Assembly (NCBI GenBank): GCA_944323695.1
Contig: CALUTI010000001.1
Span: 1-64,000 of the forward strand
DNA: 64,000 bases
From: Candidatus Gastranaerophilales bacterium
GTDB taxonomy: Bacteria > Cyanobacteriota > Vampirovibrionia > Gastranaerophilales > Gastranaerophilaceae
Reading direction: 5' to 3'
The position numbers and the translations under genes are program-made. The notes beneath the pieces were generated by a model that saw only the letters and a program-made list of their open reading frames with translations, was not told where the DNA came from and searched no databases. This document shows, piece by piece, positions 35,789 through 44,033 of the stretch; positions within the stretch are counted from its first letter, which is position 1; each line of letters opens with the position of its first letter.

Positions 35789-36666
35789 TTATCCGAAGCT
35801 AAACATTTGCCTGTAGATTTGTTTTTCATAAAAGACTGCAAAAATACAGAGGAAAGTATCAACACCATTCCGATATAAAATGATGCGTTAAGTTCTTTTG
35901 CTTCACCTAAAAATATCATTGCAATTCCTATTCCGTATAAAGGTTCAAGATTGCCGCATAGAGAAACCGTAAACGGCGAAATCACTTTTAATACCTGAAT
36001 ATGCAGTATATATAAGCCTATTGTACAGAAAAATGCAAGAACTAACAAATACCCGAAATCAGAATATGAAGGCAGAAGACTTTTTACAGGATTAAAATAT
36101 AAATAAAACGGCATTATAATACTTATGAACAATGCACCGCCGCCAAGTTCATAAAAAAGCATACTTTTGGAAGGTTTGTCAATAACTTTATTATATATTG
36201 TGTATAGAGCAAACACTGCCGCGGATAAAACACCGAGGATTATTCCGAACCTGTTTCCGGTATCAAAGTTAAATATTAAACCGATACCCAAAACCGCAAT
36301 CAGGCTGTAACATAAATCACTCCGGCAAAACTTTATTTTTTCAATCAAAGGTTCAAAAATGACCGTAAAAAATCCTACAAGTGAATAACAAACAACCCCC
36401 ACAGAAACATTTGCATACTTTATGCTTCCGTAAAACAGCAGAAAATGCAAGCCCAAAAGTGCTCCTACGCCCATAAGTTTCAGGGTATCTTTCAAATTTT
36501 CTTTAGGGAATTTTCTAACAATAAAAAATAAAACACCCAAAATTATAAAGGCAAGCCAAAGCCGATAGAATACCAAAAGTCCTTCATTAAGCCGGATTAA
36601 TTTTCCGAAAATTCCCGTAAAACCTGCAAGTAAAACCGATATGTGCAATTTAATATAGTTTTTCAT
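35785..36666 (-). CDS. EamA/DMT-family membrane transporter
   Basis: 293 residues from ATG 36666, with about ten hydrophobic segments in two EamA-like halves. The first contains GLHFLLFYGSIKYANVSVGV, the second FFCTIGLYILHIQVLKVISP and LEPLYGIGIAMIFLGEA. The drug/metabolite transporter superfamily exports amino acids, metabolites or drugs; the substrate cannot be inferred. TAAAAT ends 6 nt before the ATG without a Shine-Dalgarno. It overlaps the convergent UvrD-module gene by 4 bp. Confidence 0.88.
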   Translation of the reverse strand: MKNYIKLHISVLLAGFTGIFGKLIRLNEGLLVFYRLWLAFIILGVLFFIVRKFPKENLKDTLKLMGVGALLGLHFLLFYGSIKYANVSVGVVCYSLVGFFTVIFEPLIEKIKFCRSDLCYSLIAVLGIGLIFNFDTGNRFGIILGVLSAAVFALYTIYNKVIDKPSKSMLFYELGGGALFISIIMPFYLYFNPVKSLLPSYSDFGYLLVLAFFCTIGLYILHIQVLKVISPFTVSLCGNLEPLYGIGIAMIFLGEAKELNASFYIGMVLILSSVFLQSFMKNKSTGKCLASDN

Positions 36667-36672
36667 ACCCAC

Positions 36673-36678
36673 ATTTTA
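36673..36678 (-). promoter_or_regulatory. -10 box of the leaderless EamA gene
   Basis: TGTGCATAAAAT on the minus strand. The TAAAAT hexamer ends 6 nt before the ATG at 36666. No ribosome-binding site is seen. Confidence 0.5.
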
Positions 36679-36694
36679 TGCACATATTAAAAAT

Positions 36695-38137
36695 TTATCC
36701 AGCAAGTTCTTTATAAATTTCCAAATATGTTTTAGAGCTTTTAGCCCAGGAAAAATCAGCTTTCATGGCAGATTTACGCATAGCATCCAAAGTCGGTTTT
36801 TCACTGTAGACATGCAAAGCGCAATTAACTGCCTGCATCATATCCCAGCCGTCATAACGCCAGAATTTAAAACCTGTTGAATCGTTTAAAGGATAGCCTG
36901 TAATTGTATCCTCAAGCCCGCCTGTAGCTCTTACAACAGGCAATGAACCGTAATGCATAGCGATTAACTGGCTTAATCCGCAGGGCTCAAATCTGGAAGG
37001 CATAAGGAAAAAGTCGCTTCCCGCATAAATCAAATTTGCAAGATCAGCTTTATAACCGATATAAGAGCGGATATTCGCAGTATTATTTGAAAGCCAAATC
37101 AAAAGATTTTCATAATCTCCGTTTCCGCTTCCCAAAAATACAAAATCAGCATTAGTATTTTTCATACTGTTTTCCGCCTGTCTTATAAGATCAAGCCCTT
37201 TTTGTTCTACAAGACGTGAAATAAATGCTATCAATGGTCTTTCAGGATTATAGTCCAGACCAAAAAATTCACACACCGCCTTTTTATTTATTTCTTTTTT
37301 GTCAAGAGATCTGTAGGTATAGTTTGCTGCAAGATTTCTATCTGTTTTAGGGTTAAATACGGAATAATCAATACCGTTCAATATGCCGACAAGCTTACCT
37401 TGATTCATCCTAAGGGTATAATCCATTCCTTCACCGTATTCACCGGTCAAAATTTCACGTGCATAATTCGGAGAAACAGCAATAACTTTATCTGAATAAT
37501 TTATTGCACCTTTCATCCAGTTGACTTTGCCGTAATGCTCTACCCCCCACTCATTGTAAACGATATCTTTACGCATATTGGCAAAATCAAGAACATCTTC
37601 AAACCAAACACCTTGATATGCAAGGTTATGAATTTCAAAAACTGTTTTTGTATTTTTCCAAAAATCATCATATCTGTAGTTGCTGTGCAGATATACAGGA
37701 ATCATGGCAGTATGCCAGTCATTTGCATGAATAACATCAGCTTTGAAATTCAAGGCTTTGGCATATTCTAAAACAGCGAGCGAAAATGCAATATACCGTT
37801 CATGTTCATATCTTGTATCAAGCCACTTCGGATAAACTTCTTTAAAACAAGTAAAATACCAGTCATTATGGACAAAAAACACATTAATATTTGTATCGGG
37901 AAGTTTACACATAAATAATCTGAATTTATGCCCCTGATTTCCGAAAGTAAGCCACATTTCAGAATTTTCAAGTTCTTTTATGCCGTATTTATCCGCATCA
38001 ATAAGTCCATGAAACGGTGTAAATATGGCAATTTCAGCATCATCTTCCAAATATTTCGGCAAGCTGCCCACAACATCTGCGAGTCCTCCTGCTTTCGAAA
38101 ACGGTGCCACCTCGGCTGCTGCAAATAATATTTTCAT
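36695..38137 (-). CDS. glgA: Glycogen (starch) synthase
   Basis: 480 residues, typical of bacterial GlgA, a GT5 enzyme that extends alpha-1,4-glucan from ADP-glucose. The N-terminal ADP-glucose site AAAEVAPFSKAGGLADVVGS (Lys-x-Gly-Gly) is intact, as are VIHANDWHTAMIPVYL, NGIDYSVFNP, FISRLVEQKGLDLI and the C-terminal MPSRFEPCGLSQL with YGSLPVVRATGGLEDT. The start overlaps the stop of the 1168-residue gene by 1 bp, so the two are co-expressed. No other glycogen genes lie in the window. Confidence 0.96.
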   Translation of the reverse strand: MKILFAAAEVAPFSKAGGLADVVGSLPKYLEDDAEIAIFTPFHGLIDADKYGIKELENSEMWLTFGNQGHKFRLFMCKLPDTNINVFFVHNDWYFTCFKEVYPKWLDTRYEHERYIAFSLAVLEYAKALNFKADVIHANDWHTAMIPVYLHSNYRYDDFWKNTKTVFEIHNLAYQGVWFEDVLDFANMRKDIVYNEWGVEHYGKVNWMKGAINYSDKVIAVSPNYAREILTGEYGEGMDYTLRMNQGKLVGILNGIDYSVFNPKTDRNLAANYTYRSLDKKEINKKAVCEFFGLDYNPERPLIAFISRLVEQKGLDLIRQAENSMKNTNADFVFLGSGNGDYENLLIWLSNNTANIRSYIGYKADLANLIYAGSDFFLMPSRFEPCGLSQLIAMHYGSLPVVRATGGLEDTITGYPLNDSTGFKFWRYDGWDMMQAVNCALHVYSEKPTLDAMRKSAMKADFSWAKSSKTYLEIYKELAG

Positions 38138-41100
38138 TATTCCTCACTTTCTGAAATATCAGATGTCGCGTCTGCTTGATTTTCTTCTGCTTGTGCCTCA
38201 GTGTTTTGCAAAATATCTTCTTGCAAGAAATAATGTTCAGGCGTAACATCAAAATCAAATTTCAAATTATATTTCTGCGTAATATAATAAGCTTGATTCA
38301 AGCATATTTGCGCCTTATCAACATGGCCCAGAAACATCATAACCTTAAACATATTATACTTAAATAATAATATTACAAAGTCACTAGCTTTACCGTACCG
38401 TTCAAGTTGGATTATTGAATTATTAAGCATGCCGTAGGCTACATCAAACTTTTTCAGACGAATATTCATTTCACTTAAGAAATACCAGCCCAAATGCTGT
38501 AAAAGATACATACCTTGATTTCGGACGGATTTAATAATCTTATAAATAATTGACGAAGCTTTTCTATATGAATTCAGATTAATATAAGTATAACCGATTA
38601 ACAAATCGCAGAATATTTCAATTTGTACGAGGTTATGAGCTTTTGCACATAATTTGGCAAGATAAATTTCTTCAGCGAATTGTTCATTATTTTCTTTATT
38701 ATTAACAAACGCATTAATTATGTAATATATAACTTTTGAAAACTTATCATCAGATGTCATATCCTCTGAAATAAAGACTTCACGCCCGGCAATAAGCTCT
38801 TGCAGCTGTATAATTATATCATAGGATTTTGGAATAAAGCTCAAAGAAGAATATGCAATATCCAAAAATTCTTTCACATTACCTTTCAGTTGAATAACGT
38901 TAGCTAACGCTATATAACCTACACAATCAACAATCAAATTTTTAAACTGATCTTCAGACATATGTTCAGGTTTCAACTTATGCATATTTTCGTCGCTTAT
39001 GACATTCAAAACCTTATACCCAACGTCAAGGCAATCTTCCATAGCACCTATATTAAAGAGTATTTCAACATGCACCAAAGACATCAACAAGAAATACAAA
39101 TTAAAATTAGGCGCCTCAGGATCAATTGACGCATTAGGAATCAATGACAAAACCTTATGTGTCAAACACAGTGCATGGGTATATTTAGCAGAAGCCAAGG
39201 CACCATGAATCATCTTTGAACATAACGTTATAATCTTATCAATATCAGTTGTTTTTTCAAGATTTTTTAATGTTAATTCTGCAATATCCTGTGTTTTCTC
39301 AGGTACATATTCATATAAATTATCCGAAATATTCTCATAAAGTTTAAGCTTATATGATTCAATATCCTCATCAGACTCTTCTGTAACCTTTTTCTTTTCC
39401 AAAAGATTAAGTATTTGAGTTGAACAATTCAAATATGCACTGAAATCACCGAGTGACAAATTGACCTTGGCCAGCTTTTCCCACTCTAAAAACGCATTGC
39501 TTTCGTCAGACAAAAGATTATACAGGTAAGATTTTACAGGGCTCGGCATATTTTCAACAAAAACTTTTGAGAAAAGTTCATTTGCAATCTTTTGTAAATC
39601 AATTTTATTCATTACTTCCAAAAGATTTGACCTTAACAAATTATAATTAGGGAAGTACATACAATTGTTATAGAAATAGACATAGCCCATGTCAGAAAGT
39701 TTATTAATAATTTCTTCAGCATTCTCATAACCCAGACTATCAATTGTTGCCACATCAATTCTTGTTCCCAAAAGCAGAACGGACGCCAGAAAACGCATAG
39801 TCTGAGGATCATCTTTTAACAGATTCAGTCTTCTTCTCATAAGCCTGTCAAGGTTTGAAGGTATAATAATTGTTTTTGGATTCACCATCTCTACACTGTC
39901 ATCTGTATATTGATACACCCCTGATTCAATCAAATATTGAATAGCAATGTCCAAAAACAAAATACTTCCGCAAGAATACTTCGCAATTCTGTGAAAATAA
40001 AAATCATTCATGATATTGCGGTAGAAGTTTTTGTTATCTTCAATAATTCTTTCAAAAGGTGTCGGTTTAAGCGTAATTTCCGTATAATAAGGGCGAGTAA
40101 TTAAGAAATGAGATTGTTTGTGCAATGAAAAATCTTTATCATAAGAGATCAAATAACTGATCTGCAACTCGTCAAATGCAGCGAATAAATACTTCATAAC
40201 ATCGTATGAACTTGAATCTACTTTATCAAAGTTTTCAATAAATATAAGTGTATTAGGTATAACTTTTAAAAGAGTAAGGAATATATCAAAATATTGATTG
40301 CGCGTATCAATAGCATCAGTAATTTCTCTTTCTGTCAATGTCACAAGATCATGTATCATATTTTGAGGATCTATGTTTGAAAAAGCAGAAAAATCATTTT
40401 GATCAAACAATTTTTGAGAGACCGTATATTCAAAAATAGCAGACACCAAATCTCTAAAAAACGCATACGGAGAATATTTCATTTCATCGTAACAGGTAAT
40501 TGAAATAATATTATTATAAATACCGAGCTCTTCTATTTCATTAATAATCTTCAATGAATACGGAACATACATAGGCGCGGTTTTAATAGCCAAAATACCA
40601 CGCGGTACAGACTGTAATTTATTAACGATATGATAAAACACATCAACATTTTCAGTTCTTATAAAGTCGCAATTAATTTCATTAAAGTTAATAGTTTCAA
40701 TATCATAGATAGCATCCGGATCTTGAGGATTTTCAAGCTTAATAAGTGCTTCGCCATCCACCTTATCTTGCTCAATAAGCATATTCTGAACAAAATTCGG
40801 AATTTGAACCTCATTTTCTTCATCATCTTCAAATAAAGACGGATCGATTTCTACCAGATCCTTAAGATCAAGCTCATAGAACATTTTCATCTCACCGTTA
40901 ATCAACACTGAATTCAACGGCGACATCTTATAATTTTTTTCCAAAGATTCAAACAGATAGGAATCCGTTATTACCTGAAATGAGTTCAACACTTTTTGTT
41001 CATCTTTTGTCTTTTGATAAATCATGCTGATATTAAATCCTGATTTATAATCGTTCGGATCATCTTCAACAGATTTTTTCATTAAAAACATATTGCAGCG

Positions 41101-41643
41101 AACTGAAGTATTTTTCTTTTTTGTCAGCTTGCAGTTTAACCTTGTAATGAGGTTAAGAATTTCAATAGCGGAATTAACTGCGGTATTAACAGAACCATTA
41201 AATGTATAATCCTTATCAAAACGTATCACATAAGTTTTATCAATAATCTGTCTGCGAAGCCCTATTGATTTCACATAATCAAGAATAACTTTATCAAGAT
41301 TAACCCTGAATTTATTAAACAATTTAACAGATCCCAGCATATCCTTCATTTCGGAAAGGTTTGGGAAATCAATTGTAAGCATGACAAAGTCATCAGTATT
41401 TGCCTCATTTAAAATAACACTTTTTTCCAGCGGAAATTTACATTTAGAGCACAATTTGTTCGCGGTAGGATTAATCTTGCCGCAATTATGACACTTAGTT
41501 ACGATTACGTAACCGCATTTTTTACATGTATTGTTCTCATTAATAGTTTTACAAATCGGACAGACGACTTTCAGCACCTTTTTACAATTAGGGCAGACAA
41601 TCGTTTTATCATCAATTTCTAAACCACACTTTGGACATTCCAT
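38137..41643 (-). CDS. Large multidomain protein: zinc ribbons, cyclase-like and NTPase-like regions, helical repeats
   Basis: 1168 residues. Residues 3-70 carry six C-x2-C pairs (CPKC, CPNC, CPIC, CKKC, CHNC, CSKC), that is three zinc ribbons. About 90-270 resembles a class III nucleotide-cyclase fold but lacks the metal-binding aspartates I would expect. About 320-700 resembles a STAND/AAA NTPase (IPNTLIFIENFDKVDSSSYD as Walker B-like) with no readable P-loop. From about 700 to the end are TPR-like helices. This layout recalls cyclase-AAA-TPR signalling proteins, here probably as a catalytically dead scaffold. It is leaderless, and it is coupled to glgA. Confidence 0.8.
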   Translation of the reverse strand: MECPKCGLEIDDKTIVCPNCKKVLKVVCPICKTINENNTCKKCGYVIVTKCHNCGKINPTANKLCSKCKFPLEKSVILNEANTDDFVMLTIDFPNLSEMKDMLGSVKLFNKFRVNLDKVILDYVKSIGLRRQIIDKTYVIRFDKDYTFNGSVNTAVNSAIEILNLITRLNCKLTKKKNTSVRCNMFLMKKSVEDDPNDYKSGFNISMIYQKTKDEQKVLNSFQVITDSYLFESLEKNYKMSPLNSVLINGEMKMFYELDLKDLVEIDPSLFEDDEENEVQIPNFVQNMLIEQDKVDGEALIKLENPQDPDAIYDIETINFNEINCDFIRTENVDVFYHIVNKLQSVPRGILAIKTAPMYVPYSLKIINEIEELGIYNNIISITCYDEMKYSPYAFFRDLVSAIFEYTVSQKLFDQNDFSAFSNIDPQNMIHDLVTLTEREITDAIDTRNQYFDIFLTLLKVIPNTLIFIENFDKVDSSSYDVMKYLFAAFDELQISYLISYDKDFSLHKQSHFLITRPYYTEITLKPTPFERIIEDNKNFYRNIMNDFYFHRIAKYSCGSILFLDIAIQYLIESGVYQYTDDSVEMVNPKTIIIPSNLDRLMRRRLNLLKDDPQTMRFLASVLLLGTRIDVATIDSLGYENAEEIINKLSDMGYVYFYNNCMYFPNYNLLRSNLLEVMNKIDLQKIANELFSKVFVENMPSPVKSYLYNLLSDESNAFLEWEKLAKVNLSLGDFSAYLNCSTQILNLLEKKKVTEESDEDIESYKLKLYENISDNLYEYVPEKTQDIAELTLKNLEKTTDIDKIITLCSKMIHGALASAKYTHALCLTHKVLSLIPNASIDPEAPNFNLYFLLMSLVHVEILFNIGAMEDCLDVGYKVLNVISDENMHKLKPEHMSEDQFKNLIVDCVGYIALANVIQLKGNVKEFLDIAYSSLSFIPKSYDIIIQLQELIAGREVFISEDMTSDDKFSKVIYYIINAFVNNKENNEQFAEEIYLAKLCAKAHNLVQIEIFCDLLIGYTYINLNSYRKASSIIYKIIKSVRNQGMYLLQHLGWYFLSEMNIRLKKFDVAYGMLNNSIIQLERYGKASDFVILLFKYNMFKVMMFLGHVDKAQICLNQAYYITQKYNLKFDFDVTPEHYFLQEDILQNTEAQAEENQADATSDISESEE

Positions 41644-41649
41644 ACCAAA

Positions 41650-41658
41650 ATTATATCA
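41650..41658 (-). promoter_or_regulatory. Extended -10 box of the 1168-residue gene
   Basis: TGATATAAT on the minus strand, with TATAAT at 41655-41650, exactly 6 nt from the ATG at 41643; no Shine-Dalgarno. It is back to back with the ruvB promoter. Confidence 0.6.
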
Positions 41659-41711
41659 TATAGAATATCAATAAACAATAATATTAACAACTTTTCCAAA
41701 AAAATTAATTA

Positions 41712-41720
41712 TGCTATTAT
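41712..41720 (+). promoter_or_regulatory. Extended -10 box of leaderless ruvB
   Basis: TGCTATTAT, with TATTAT at 41715-41720, exactly 6 nt before the ATG at 41727; no Shine-Dalgarno. Confidence 0.55.
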
Positions 41721-41726
41721 AAATAT

Positions 41727-42794
41727 ATGAGTATAATTGCAGATGACAGTGATTTCAAGCATGAAAAATCCGCACGCAATCCGGTAATAAAGGCGGAGAC
41801 AATTGAATTTGACAAAAATTTTGAAAACTGCATACGTCCAAAGACTTTTGATGCCTACATCGGTCAAAGTGCATTAAAAGACACCCTGAAAATAACAATA
41901 GAGGCAGCAAAAAAACGCGGACTACCGCTTGATCATCTTTTATTTTACGGGCCTCCTGGATTGGGGAAAACAACAATCGCAGGGGTAATTGCAGAACAGA
42001 TGGGTGTTGATATAAAAATAACTTCCGCTCCGGCGCTTGAAAGACCTCGTGATATTATCGGGATTTTAATGTCATTAAAGGGCGGTGAAATTCTTTTTAT
42101 TGATGAAATTCACAGATTAAACAGGGTTGCGGAAGAAATTTTATATCCTGCAATGGAAGATTTTATCCTTGACATGACAACTGGAAAAAGCAAAACTGTT
42201 AAGACAATGCGTATCCCGCTTCCCAAATTCACGCTAATCGGTGCGACAACAAAAGCGGGGGAACTTTCGGGACCGTTAAGAGATCGTTTCGGAATAATCC
42301 ACAGACTGGAATTTTACACAACAGATGAACTTGCACAGGTAATTACAAGGACTGCTGGAATTTTAAATATTGATATTGACTCAAAAGGCGCCGCAGCTAT
42401 TGCAAGACGTTCAAGAGGCACACCGCGTATTGCAAACAGACTTGTAAAACGCGTAAGCGACTTTGCGCTTGTAAAACATGACGGCAAAATTACGGAAGAT
42501 ATAGCAAACGAAGCGCTTGATATATTAAAAATAGATGAATTTGGTCTTGATACAACAGATAGAACTCTTTTAAAACTTATAATAGAAAAATATGACGGCG
42601 GGCCTGTCGGAATCGAGACAATAGCAGCGGCAATAGGAGAAGACGTCCGAACAATAGAAGATGTCTGCGAGCCGTTTTTGTTACAGGCAGGGCTTTTACA
42701 AAGAACCCCGCGAGGGAGAAAAGTTTCTCCTGAAGCTTACAGACATCTTGGCTATAAAAATATTCAAATAGCAGAACAAAAAGGATTATTCTAA
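41727..42794 (+). CDS. ruvB: Holliday junction branch-migration ATPase RuvB
   Basis: 355 residues. It is the AAA+ motor of the RuvAB complex. [19 protein letters not shown] opens the conserved region. Walker A is GPPGLGKTT (about 74-82), Walker B FIDEIHRL, sensor 1 LIGATTKAG and sensor 2/arginine finger GPLRDRFGI. The winged-helix C-terminus ends in [10 protein letters not shown]. The gene is divergent from the 1168-residue gene and overlaps the convergent prepilin gene by 4 bp. Confidence 0.97.
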   Translation: MSIIADDSDFKHEKSARNPVIKAETIEFDKNFENCIRPKTFDAYIGQSALKDTLKITIEAAKKRGLPLDHLLFYGPPGLGKTTIAGVIAEQMGVDIKITSAPALERPRDIIGILMSLKGGEILFIDEIHRLNRVAEEILYPAMEDFILDMTTGKSKTVKTMRIPLPKFTLIGATTKAGELSGPLRDRFGIIHRLEFYTTDELAQVITRTAGILNIDIDSKGAAAIARRSRGTPRIANRLVKRVSDFALVKHDGKITEDIANEALDILKIDEFGLDTTDRTLLKLIIEKYDGGPVGIETIAAAIGEDVRTIEDVCEPFLLQAGLLQRTPRGRKVSPEAYRHLGYKNIQIAEQKGLF

Positions 42795-43885
42795 AATTTC
42801 AACGGATAATCATCAGGGATTTTCCAGTTATTAAGCTGAATTAACTTTGTACAAAAAGCACGCTCATTAGAAACATTTTCTTTACAGCCCAACATATTAT
42901 TATTTTTCAAATCATCCAAAGTCCCGTCCCAATAGGCCATATAAGGTTCCACCCCTTTACCCTTATGGTATTTATAAGAATTATTATTGGCTGTAGCCGG
43001 ATTAAAATAAAATGTAAAGAATTTAGTACCACAATCAGATTTAGGAATATCAGTATAGTTAGCATTATAGGCATATGTCCTGAAATCCTCAGCGTAAGGA
43101 TAAAAAAACCAGCTTGAGCCGCCAATTAAAACAAGACTACCGTTGTTAAAATACACTGCAAGCTTTCCATCTCGATCAGATGTTAATTTTTCAATCTTGG
43201 CAGTTTTAACATAAGGTGAAAAATATTTATCAAACCATTCCTGAACATTTGTTGACGGTGTTGCAATAACATTACCCGTATCATCCTCAACCTCATCTTG
43301 TTCTATAGAATTCCACAAAGTAACAGAACCATTTTCCATCTCAGACATTTTAACAGCATTATTCATGACGGAATAAAAATTAATTATCCTACTTTCAACA
43401 ACTTTTTTTTTGTAACTTGAAACCAAAGTCGGAATCGTCATCGCCGCAACCACACCTATTATTCCAAGCGTTATTAATACTTCTGCAAGTGTGAAGGCAG
43501 CTCTCTTTTTAAAGTCGTTAAGTTCTTTACTGTCATTACGAGGTGCCAAAGGCACGATATCATGTTTAACAGTTTTGGTAAAACTAGTTTTGTCATTACG
43601 AGGAGAATGCGTAGCATTTGACGTAGTAATCCCATTATTATCGTCATCCCGGACATGTTCCGGGATCTCTTGTTGGGCAAGTATGCCCAACCTACTACTA
43701 TCCTCGTCATTCTGAGCGCCAGCGAAGAATCTCTTGAGCTCCTGAAACGAGTTCAGGATGACATAAAAGATCCTTCGGGCTTCGCCCTCAGGATGACGAA
43801 TATCTGCATAACCCCTACTTTTTTCCTCACCAACTTCCGGTGCATTCTCACCAATATACAATGTGTTGTCGTGCCTCAGGCTCAA
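42791..43885 (-). CDS. Prepilin-like protein behind a repeat-filled leader
   Basis: The recognisable protein begins at [20 protein letters not shown] (about residue 128), a type IV prepilin methylation/cleavage motif with its hydrophobic helix. A pilin-like globular part of about 210 residues follows with Trp/Tyr-rich segments. The preceding 125 codons read through interspersed repeats without a stop ([36 protein letters not shown]). TTG 43885 has no ribosome site. The only good Shine-Dalgarno/ATG (43950) is in another frame, separated by a G9 run; one extra G would join them (42791-43950). No ATG lies near the cleavage motif. Confidence 0.7.
   Translation of the reverse strand: MSLRHDNTLYIGENAPEVGEEKSRGYADIRHPEGEARRIFYVILNSFQELKRFFAGAQNDEDSSRLGILAQQEIPEHVRDDDNNGITTSNATHSPRNDKTSFTKTVKHDIVPLAPRNDSKELNDFKKRAAFTLAEVLITLGIIGVVAAMTIPTLVSSYKKKVVESRIINFYSVMNNAVKMSEMENGSVTLWNSIEQDEVEDDTGNVIATPSTNVQEWFDKYFSPYVKTAKIEKLTSDRDGKLAVYFNNGSLVLIGGSSWFFYPYAEDFRTYAYNANYTDIPKSDCGTKFFTFYFNPATANNNSYKYHKGKGVEPYMAYWDGTLDDLKNNNMLGCKENVSNERAFCTKLIQLNNWKIPDDYPLKF
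43535..43880. repeat. Cluster of interspersed short palindromic repeats inside the prepilin 5' region
   Basis: Contains GTGCCAAAGGCAC (43544-43556), two GTCATTACGAGG units, CCCGGACATGTTCCGGG (43647-43663), GTTGGGCAAGTATGCCCAAC (43671-43690) and a segment related to 59172-59245 (GATCCTTCGGGCTTCGCCCTCAGGATGACG). All lie within the frame of the downstream prepilin. Confidence 0.65.
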
Positions 43886-43965
43886 ACCCTTGCTATATCT
43901 ACTTAAATGGGACGCCCCCCCCCGTTTCCGGAATTTTTCATCATCTTCATAAGCTTTTCTCCTTC
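43886..43965 (-). promoter_or_regulatory. Poly-G (G9) leader cassette, copy 2
   Basis: GAAGGAGAAAAGCTT then ATG 43950, nine codons ending Ser-Gly-Asn, G9 at 43915-43923, and TAA four codons later (peptide MKMMKNSGNGGGRPI). With G10 the frame reads [18 protein letters not shown] straight into the prepilin gene. Confidence 0.7.
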
Positions 43966-44005
43966 TTTTTGGATTATTATATCAAATTTTTATAAATTTT
44001 GCAAT

Positions 44006-44033
44006 AAAAAAGCGGATTAAAATCCGCTTTTTT
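44006..44033 (-). terminator. Rho-independent terminator of hydG
   Basis: AAAGCGGATT and AATCCGCTTT pair over a 2-4 nt loop with T-runs on both sides. It overlaps the end of hydG. Confidence 0.85.

Noticed and set aside
43474-43906. Plus- and minus-strand frames of 70-85 residues overlapping the prepilin leader
   Set aside because: They arise from the same repeats being open in several frames; no starts with ribosome sites.
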